Positions 8,901 through 13,155 of a stretch of 13,155 nt of DNA are shown here, one piece after another. Source of the DNA: Bacteroidia bacterium. GTDB lineage: Bacteria; Bacteroidota; Bacteroidia; AKYH767-A; OLB10. The notes under the pieces were generated by a model. It did not search any database. It saw nothing but the letters and a program-made list of their open reading frames with translations, and was not told where the DNA came from. The stretch spans positions 1-13,155 of the forward strand of contig JANWID010000017.1 of the NCBI GenBank assembly GCA_025450095.1, given 5' to 3'. A program made the position numbers and the translations under genes. Position 1 is the stretch's first letter, and the number at the start of each line of letters is the position of its first letter.

Positions 8901-9144
8901 ATACCTCGGACGGGAAGATCTTGTACATATAAAGCCATCAGCAAATACCCGCAAAGGAAATGTTAAATCCAGGCAGGAGATCCATGAGAAACATGAGAAG
9001 CATGAAAATGCTGATCCGGCACAGCAATATATCGGCAGTAATATGGGTGATGCTCCTGTTTGTTATACCTGTGGTCACATTACCATCCGTTCGGGATCAT
9101 GCTATAAGTGTCTGAATTGCGGAACCTCGCTTGGATGTAGCTGA
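5929..9144 (+). CDS. nrdJ: Adenosylcobalamin-dependent (class II) ribonucleotide reductase (1071 aa)
   Basis: This enzyme reduces ribonucleotides to deoxyribonucleotides with a thiyl radical made from coenzyme B12, so it works with or without oxygen. The barrel runs from about 15 to 850. NPCSE (390-394) holds the thiyl-radical Cys392 with its Asn390 and Glu394. The reducible pair is Cys183 (HACFILSVEDD) and Cys403 (TACNLASLNL). GSGTGTNFSKIRG (about 212-224) and SGQNSNNSVRIP (309-320) are typical NrdJ blocks. There is no N-terminal ATP cone. A TSCPD-type domain follows (about 885-970: GHTIFVRTGEYDDGTLGEIF, LQYGVPL, SRFEPSG), then a polar linker and a tail with six cysteines (1045, 1048, 1058, 1061, 1064, 1070) that could bind zinc or act as the mobile disulfide carrier. 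The start fits the family N-terminus (NFNRYFT) and the next Met is residue 50. No Shine-Dalgarno motif precedes it. No cobalamin biosynthesis gene is in the window. Confidence 0.96.
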   Translation: MKKSKDLQNKKGLNFNRYFTQSGKDVFANFRYESRTSSIRNPSGDEVFRMDHVEVPESWSQVATDILAQKYFRKTGMPLGNGKTGSENSIRQVVHRLAATWCMIGEEHGYFASSEDSKTFYDELVYMMLSQMAAPNSPQWFNTGLYHIYGIKGPAQGHYYVDPDNGKLKKSTSAYIRPQPHACFILSVEDDLVNEGGIMDLWVREARIFKYGSGTGTNFSKIRGSNETLSGGGKSSGLMSFLKIGDRAAGAIKSGGTTRRAAKMVCLDLDHPEIEAFINWKAEEEKKAAVLIQAGYSSDYEGEAYQTISGQNSNNSVRIPNSFFKALELNTEWGLTSRTTGSVVKTVPPRKIWDEIARAAWNCADPGLQFDTTINEWHTCPDAGRINASNPCSEYMFLDNTACNLASLNLGKFFDPETKKINVKALEHASRLWTVVLEISVLMAQYPSQEVAQRSYDYRTLGLGYANLGAVLMSAGLPYDSDPSRGIAAAITAILGGTAYRTSAEMASVLGTFSGYEKNREHMLRVIRNHRYAAYHADDAFEKLETIPVSLNANSCPDYLLKAACTAWDEALRLGEQFGFRNAQVSCIAPTGTIGLLMDCDTTGVEPDFALVKFKKLSGGGYFRIVNQSVPQALQNLGYDAGQRAKIIEWIAGSGTFSGAPFINHETLTSIGFLKEDISKLESGAVSAFDIRFLFNYFNLGAACMERLGFRPSQYESFEFDLLTAFGFSEDQIEEANRFVCGNMTIEGAPGFKKEHLAVFDCANKCGKNGKRFIHPFGHLHMMAAVQPFLSGAISKTINIPNDATVEDVRSCYEHSWNLGLKSVALYRDGSKLSQPLSNRTSMQNSESAQELTAEEVLEAAKKIIQVSSDTKFKRQLSSIVHRKMLPSKRDGFTQKGKVGGHTIFVRTGEYDDGTLGEIFIDMHKEGASFRSLLNCFAIAVSIGLQYGVPLEEFVEKFVFSRFEPSGNVEHPYIKSSTSVIDYIFRLLALEYLGREDLVHIKPSANTRKGNVKSRQEIHEKHEKHENADPAQQYIGSNMGDAPVCYTCGHITIRSGSCYKCLNCGTSLGCS
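8983..9009 (+). repeat. Three 9-bp tandem units in the nrdJ linker
   Basis: CATGAGAAA, CATGAGAAG and CATGAAAAT follow one another in frame and encode HEK-HEK-HEN (residues 1019-1027). They lie in the low-complexity linker between the TSCPD-type domain and the cysteine-rich tail. Units one and two differ by one base and unit three by a few, which suggests a small slippage expansion in a flexible linker. Confidence 0.7.
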
Positions 9145-9165
9145 ACGGGAAAAAATTTCCCCGTT
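9144..9165 (+). terminator. Hairpin immediately after nrdJ, weak terminator candidate
   Basis: AACGGG (9144-9149) pairs with CCCGTT (9160-9165). Three further A-T pairs are possible inside with one bulged C. The stem begins at the last base of the nrdJ stop codon. No T-run follows (AGGAATCCATTC), so a classical intrinsic terminator is not supported; it could protect the 3' end of the mRNA or aid termination. Confidence 0.4.
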
Positions 9166-9213
9166 AGGAATCCATTCTAACAAATAAAGAATATATCCGT
9201 TTTCTGCCAAAGC

Positions 9214-9231
9214 AGAATTCTTATGAATTCT
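9214..9231. repeat. Perfect 7-bp palindrome upstream of the DUF1800 gene
   Basis: AGAATTC (9214-9220) and GAATTCT (9225-9231) form a perfect 7-bp inverted repeat around TTAT. It sits 47 bases before the DUF1800 start codon and 1 base before a -7-like box. It could be an operator or a hairpin that ends nrdJ transcription (TTTAACTTT follows); neither is proven. Confidence 0.4.
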
Positions 9232-9232
9232 T

Positions 9233-9240
9233 TAACTTTG
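9233..9240 (+). promoter_or_regulatory. Candidate -7 promoter element for the DUF1800-DUF1501 operon
   Basis: TAACTTTG matches the Bacteroidota -7 consensus TAnnTTTG at every fixed base. Transcription starting about 6-8 bases later would give a leader of roughly 30 bases to the ATG at 9279. No TTG or TTTG -33 box is present at the usual spacing, and the palindrome occupies that space. Confidence 0.35.
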
Positions 9241-9278
9241 ATTAAACCGGGAATAGTTTTTTTATTCTTATTGTTGAA

Positions 9279-10682
9279 ATGGATTCTTTACAACAAAAAG
9301 TACAACACCTTCATTGGCGGGCAGGATTCGGACCATCCACTGATATCAGTGGTGCCCGTTCAGTAAAGGATGAAGTCAACCTGTTATTTTCGAATTCAAA
9401 AAATCATGTCCCTCTTGTAAATGAAGGCTGGATGCCTCTTGCAGTTCGAGATTACCGGAATCTTGACGCCGCTTCAAAAACCGAATACAGGCAGCAGGAA
9501 AAAGAAGGCCGGTTGAAGCTAAACCAGGAAATTCTGACCCGATACACATCTGCAAAAGGTATTTTAAGAGAAAAAATGACCTTTTTCTGGATGGATCATT
9601 TTGCGTGCAGGATCGCCAATCCGGTTTTTGTCGTTAATTACTATAATACCATTAATGCGGGAGCACTTGGTAAATTTAGTGACCTCCTTCACGCTATGGT
9701 CCGTAACCCGGCTCTATTACAATACCTCACCAACAACCTGAACCGTAAACTCAGCCCGAATGAAAATTTTGCCAGGGAATTGATGGAGTTGTTTTCACTC
9801 GGGATTGGAAATTATACCGAGACAGATGTTAAGGAGGGCGCACGGGCAATGACCGGTTGGGGATTCAACCGCGATGGAAAATTTATAATACGTGATGAAC
9901 ATCACGATAATGGCATTAAGAATTTTCTTGGTGAAAAAGGAAATTTTGACGGAGATGCGATTGTAGATATCATTCTTAAGAAAAAACGTTGCGCCGAATT
10001 CATTACCACAAAACTTTATCGTTTTTTCGTTAATGAAACAGTTGATGAAAAAATAATTGCAACGCTATCAGAAGAATTTTACAATTCAGGATATAATATC
10101 GGGGCATTGATGTTCACCATGTTTACTTCCGATTGGTTTTATCTTCCTCGAAATATCGGCTCTCGAATCAAATCACCGGTAGAGCTTATGGCAGGGATGA
10201 CAAAAATATTCCGGGTGAAATTTGAAAATGGTTTGATGTCGATTCAACTGCAGAAAATTATGGGGCAAATGTTGTTCGATCCACCCAATGTTGCAGGATG
10301 GCCTTCCGGTACAGCGTGGATTGACAGCTCCCGGTTGCTTTACCGCATGAAACTACCTGAGCTCATTCTCCAGGAAGCGGAATCTATTTTGCAGCCGAAG
10401 GATGAATTTGACAATCTGGAAACTGTAAGAGTGGACAAGCAGGCAACCAAAGACAAAAAAATCATACAAACCACATTTGATGCTTCAGGATTTCAAAAAG
10501 AATTTTCATCCGTTCCTGCAGAAAAGCTAACACAGGCAATTATGAATTTCCTTTTGCAAAACCAGCCGGATGCAGAAGCTATAAAACTGATAAATAATTT
10601 AACAACCGGTACGGATGGGAATACCAAAGTTTTCAAAACCGCTATTTATGTAATGAGCCTACCGGAATACCAATTGTGTTAA
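9279..10682 (+). CDS. DUF1800 domain-containing protein (467 aa)
   Basis: This belongs to the DUF1800 family, whose function is unknown. The N-terminal block HLHWRAGFGP (10-19) is typical and fixes the start. Further family blocks are FFWMDHFA (102-109), the signature NENFARELMELFSLGIGNYT (161-180), EGARAMTGWGF (186-196), ITTKLYRFF (242-250) and FDPPNVAGWPSGTAWI (333-348). It looks mainly alpha-helical. I see no signal peptide, lipobox or transmembrane segment, although its operon partner has a Tat-like leader. A polar, Lys/Asp-rich stretch (about 368-400) separates the main domain from a short helical C-terminus. The stop is 9 bases before the DUF1501 start, so the two are almost certainly cotranscribed. 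DUF1800 and DUF1501 genes often sit side by side in Bacteroidota and Planctomycetota. Confidence 0.93.
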   Translation: MDSLQQKVQHLHWRAGFGPSTDISGARSVKDEVNLLFSNSKNHVPLVNEGWMPLAVRDYRNLDAASKTEYRQQEKEGRLKLNQEILTRYTSAKGILREKMTFFWMDHFACRIANPVFVVNYYNTINAGALGKFSDLLHAMVRNPALLQYLTNNLNRKLSPNENFARELMELFSLGIGNYTETDVKEGARAMTGWGFNRDGKFIIRDEHHDNGIKNFLGEKGNFDGDAIVDIILKKKRCAEFITTKLYRFFVNETVDEKIIATLSEEFYNSGYNIGALMFTMFTSDWFYLPRNIGSRIKSPVELMAGMTKIFRVKFENGLMSIQLQKIMGQMLFDPPNVAGWPSGTAWIDSSRLLYRMKLPELILQEAESILQPKDEFDNLETVRVDKQATKDKKIIQTTFDASGFQKEFSSVPAEKLTQAIMNFLLQNQPDAEAIKLINNLTTGTDGNTKVFKTAIYVMSLPEYQLC

Positions 10683-10691
10683 AAAACGGAA

Positions 10692-11900
10692 ATGACTAAT
10701 ATTAACAGGAAAAAATTCATTCAGCTTTCTGCACTGGCTTCCGGTTCGGTGTTTATTCCTGATTTCCTGAAACAACTCCAGGCTTCGGTAAGGCCATTGG
10801 CAGGAGGTGGCAATAAAATCCTTGTGGTAATTCAGCTCTCCGGAGGTAATGACGGTCTGAATACATTTATTCCATTCCGGAATGATCAGTATTACAAACT
10901 TCGTCCAACATTAGGTTATGCGGAAAACTCCGTACTAAAAGTTACGGATGAAATGGCATTGAATCCTTCAATGGATGCAATGAGGAAATTGTACGACAAT
11001 GGCGATCTTTGTATCATCAACAGCATTGGCTATCCAAATCCGGATCATTCGCATTTCAGGTCTATGGACATATGGAATACTGCAAGCAACAGCGATGAGT
11101 ATTATGGCACCGGATGGCTGGGAAGATATCTTGATGCCAGGTGCAATCCCTGCGATCATTCACATCATGCGATTGAGGTTGACGATACGCTCAGCACGTC
11201 ATTGAAAGGTGAAATAGCAAAAGGCCTTGCAATCAGCAATCCGTCGCGGCTTTACAGGGTTACACAGGATCCTTTTATTAAAAAACTTGCTGAAAATCCG
11301 TCTTCGTCTGAATTAAATTCTTCAAAATCGTACTTGTATAAAACACTTGTTGAAACCACATCCTCTGTATCCTACATTTACAATCAATCAAAAATTTATC
11401 AGTCTGCCGAAGCATACCCGCAAAATGGATTTGGCAGAAATATAAAGCAGATTGCAGAATTGATTTGTTCCGGATGTGAAACATCGGTTTATTATTTATC
11501 ATATACAGGTTTCGATACCCATGCAAAACAAAAATCTGTTCATGAACGATTACTTAAATCATTATCTGATGGACTTCAGGCTTTTATTTCCGATCTTAAA
11601 AAACATAACCGGTACAACGACACGCTCATTTTTGCATTCTCAGAATTCGGAAGAAGGGCTATGCAAAATGGAAGCGATGGAACTGACCACGGGGAAGCAA
11701 ATAACCTGATACTTGCCGGAGGATCTTTAAAACAAAAAGGATTTTTTAATTCAGCTCCTGATCTTTCCGACATGTCAATGGAAAATATAAAATTCAAGGT
11801 TGATTTTCGAAGTGTATATGCAACTGTTCTCGATAAATGGCTCGATGCGGATGCTACGAAAATAATCGGCCGTTCGTTTCCGCAGCTGAATTTTATTTAA
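10692..11900 (+). CDS. DUF1501 domain-containing protein, alkaline phosphatase/sulfatase-like fold (402 aa)
   Basis: The N-terminus (NRKKFIQLSALASGSVF, residues 5-21) resembles a Tat signal, with Arg-Lys in place of Arg-Arg, a Phe at the usual position and a short, modestly hydrophobic core; the mature protein would start near residue 30. The core opens with a strand and ILVVIQLSGGNDGLNTFIPF (43-62). It then has DHSHFRSMDIW (118-128), GFDTHAKQ (273-280), FAFSEFGRRA (314-323) and NGSDGTDHGEANNLILAGG (326-344). The DTH and TDHG pairs and the early Asp fit the metal-binding layout of the alkaline phosphatase superfamily; that assignment is inferred. No substrate is known. It is the second gene of an operon with DUF1800 and is likely periplasmic or cell-surface. 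Four cysteines occur close together (151, 154, 259, 262). Confidence 0.93.
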   Translation: MTNINRKKFIQLSALASGSVFIPDFLKQLQASVRPLAGGGNKILVVIQLSGGNDGLNTFIPFRNDQYYKLRPTLGYAENSVLKVTDEMALNPSMDAMRKLYDNGDLCIINSIGYPNPDHSHFRSMDIWNTASNSDEYYGTGWLGRYLDARCNPCDHSHHAIEVDDTLSTSLKGEIAKGLAISNPSRLYRVTQDPFIKKLAENPSSSELNSSKSYLYKTLVETTSSVSYIYNQSKIYQSAEAYPQNGFGRNIKQIAELICSGCETSVYYLSYTGFDTHAKQKSVHERLLKSLSDGLQAFISDLKKHNRYNDTLIFAFSEFGRRAMQNGSDGTDHGEANNLILAGGSLKQKGFFNSAPDLSDMSMENIKFKVDFRSVYATVLDKWLDADATKIIGRSFPQLNFI

Positions 11901-11916
11901 GAGAAAAAACAGTAAA

Positions 11917-13155
11917 TTACTTTGTCAGCACCAGGTTTATTCCGGCAACTTTTTTACCATTTTGCATCAGTACCGCCTGGTCAATTCCTGCCATTTGTTT
12001 TTCACCGTTCCAGGTTATTGACGACGATTCCGGCATATTCCTGTAATCACAAATCAACCTGCCGCCCATATCAAAAATTACCAGGTCACATTTTCCGGGT
12101 CCGGGACACTTAAATTTAACGATGAATGTATCGCCGGAAGGATTTGGTGATGCACTAAGATAATTATTCAAAGTGTATGGCGGTTCCTGGATACCAACCG
12201 TATAGTCATACATACCAATTGTGTATTCACCAATCATTAAAGTATCAACAGTGAAGCTTCCTTTTTTATCGGTTGTAGAAGCACCGATATTGTGGAGAAA
12301 GGAACCTACGACCTGCCAGTTATATCCTGCACCGGGGCGGTATAAAATTACAAGGCTGTCTTCATTTGTTGTAATGAATGTATTATCCAGATACCCAGTG
12401 GTGCCACTGGTAGAACCATCATATGTGAAATTTGCTTTCGTTAAAAATCCTTGTGCAAAAAGACCTTCGGCTGACCAATAGTGATAATCAGATAATTTTA
12501 TTCCGGGATTTGAGCTTATAAATGGATCGGGCGGAACAAAATGATGCAACATGCGAACAGTAGTACCTGGCGTTCCCACAGCCTGTACCGTGAGAAGTGT
12601 ATTGGTTTCAGGGAAAGTAACTGTTCCGGTCCCTGAAATTGGTTTTTCGTTAGACACAATGGCATCACTTACTTTTTCATATCGATCCAATGTTGTCCAT
12701 GTAGGCATAAAATACAATGGAATATGAAACATATTTGTAACGGAATCGAGAACAACAGTAACAGTTGAATCCATTACTCCATTTGTGAAATTAAGCTCAA
12801 CCGGCATTGCATATAAATGATTGTTGTTCCCTTTGCTTTGTTGCCTGGTATAAATAAACATGTGATCCAGTCCACCCGGAACATAAATCGCAGAATCTAT
12901 AGAGAAGTGTGGAAATCCTTCAGTAAAAACCCAGTCATCAAAAAAACGTGTCATATTTATTCCGGAGCCCGCTGTCAGCGAATTTCTCAAATCAAAACTA
13001 CTTGCATCACTGTATGCATTATTGGTCATATACTCCTGGCATCCGCTGAAAAAAGCGGAATCACCCATGTAATTTCGTAATGTATGTACGACGTCTGCTC
13101 CCTTTTGGTAAACATGAAAGCCGTAAGTATAATCGTGCGGGATAGCATTTAATGT
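11917..13155 (-). CDS. Secreted M1-family metallopeptidase with T9SS sorting domain, 5' truncated
   Basis: The frame stays open to the right edge, so the Met at 13068 is internal and the N-terminal half, including the HExxH zinc site, lies outside. The first visible block (FHVYQKGADVVHTLRNYMGD) matches the M1 aminopeptidase segment that carries the catalytic Tyr in YxKG; its codon is 13108-13110. FFDDWVFTEGFPHF matches the end of the M1 catalytic region. About 250 residues of beta-rich sequence follow, then a type A T9SS C-terminal domain (last 80 residues or so). The protein should therefore be exported through the outer membrane and released or surface-anchored. The Tyr and FxxW blocks argue for an active enzyme, but the zinc site cannot be seen. 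It converges on the DUF1501 gene with 16 bases between stops and no evident terminator. Confidence 0.9.
   Translation of the reverse strand, partial: TLNAIPHDYTYGFHVYQKGADVVHTLRNYMGDSAFFSGCQEYMTNNAYSDASSFDLRNSLTAGSGINMTRFFDDWVFTEGFPHFSIDSAIYVPGGLDHMFIYTRQQSKGNNNHLYAMPVELNFTNGVMDSTVTVVLDSVTNMFHIPLYFMPTWTTLDRYEKVSDAIVSNEKPISGTGTVTFPETNTLLTVQAVGTPGTTVRMLHHFVPPDPFISSNPGIKLSDYHYWSAEGLFAQGFLTKANFTYDGSTSGTTGYLDNTFITTNEDSLVILYRPGAGYNWQVVGSFLHNIGASTTDKKGSFTVDTLMIGEYTIGMYDYTVGIQEPPYTLNNYLSASPNPSGDTFIVKFKCPGPGKCDLVIFDMGGRLICDYRNMPESSSITWNGEKQMAGIDQAVLMQNGKKVAGINLVLTK
11920..12165 (-). other. T9SS type A C-terminal sorting domain of the M1-like peptidase
   Basis: The segment starts at LSASPNPSGDTFIVKF, continues with a beta-strand pattern (CDLVIFDMGGRLI, SITWNGEKQMAGI) and ends in KKVAGINLVLTK. 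The PNPS opener, the DMGGR turn, the Trp-Asn-Gly and the closing lysine-rich strand are the usual landmarks of the family. The expected GxY before the last hairpin reads AGIDQAVL, which is slightly divergent. Confidence 0.85.

Noticed and set aside
13066..13068. ATG as the start of the M1-like protein
   Set aside because: The upstream codons to the window edge are open and encode the conserved YQKGADVVHTLRNY block of M1 peptidases.
1..13155. CRISPR arrays, tRNA/rRNA genes, insertion sequences, phage genes, toxin-antitoxin pairs
   Set aside because: No spaced direct repeats, cloverleaf-like segments, transposase motifs or paired small genes were seen; intergenic gaps are all under 250 bases.

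Overview
The window looks like chromosomal DNA of a Bacteroidota bacterium, probably an environmental or metagenomic lineage; the genus cannot be told from the sequence. The evidence is a type IX secretion (T9SS) C-terminal sorting domain, start codons preceded by A/T-rich sequence rather than Shine-Dalgarno motifs, a DUF1800-DUF1501 gene pair, and a Bacteroidota-style EF-G paralogue. I see no IS element, phage gene, CRISPR array, tRNA or rRNA. The content is mostly housekeeping and conserved accessory genes, densely packed.

Left part (1-5681). The 3' part of purC (SAICAR synthase, cut by the window edge) runs rightward. It converges, with only 5 bases between stop codons, on three leftward genes. 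In their transcription order these are a YyaL/DUF255 thioredoxin-fold protein (672 aa), an EF-G-like translational GTPase (710 aa) with altered G motifs, and a 179-aa protein with an SH3/Tudor-like start. The EF-G-like gene ends in a very clear 17-bp hairpin plus U-tract terminator, so the 179-aa gene probably has its own promoter.

Middle (5682-9278). A 247-bp divergent intergenic region separates the YyaL-like gene from nrdJ, a complete adenosylcobalamin-dependent class II ribonucleotide reductase (1071 aa) with a TSCPD-type C-terminal domain and a cysteine-rich tail. No cobalamin riboswitch or NrdR box is evident. A short hairpin follows nrdJ, and a perfect 7-bp palindrome beside a Bacteroidota-like -7 box lies before the next gene.

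Right part (9279-13155). A two-gene operon encodes a DUF1800 protein and a DUF1501 protein (alkaline phosphatase/sulfatase-like fold, Tat-like N-terminus) 9 bases apart. It converges, 16 bases apart, on the 3' part of a leftward secreted M1-family metallopeptidase that ends in a T9SS sorting domain and is cut by the right edge. The DUF1800/DUF1501 pair is the best candidate for a poorly characterised system: it is a widely conserved pair of unknown role, and here only one partner shows an export signal.
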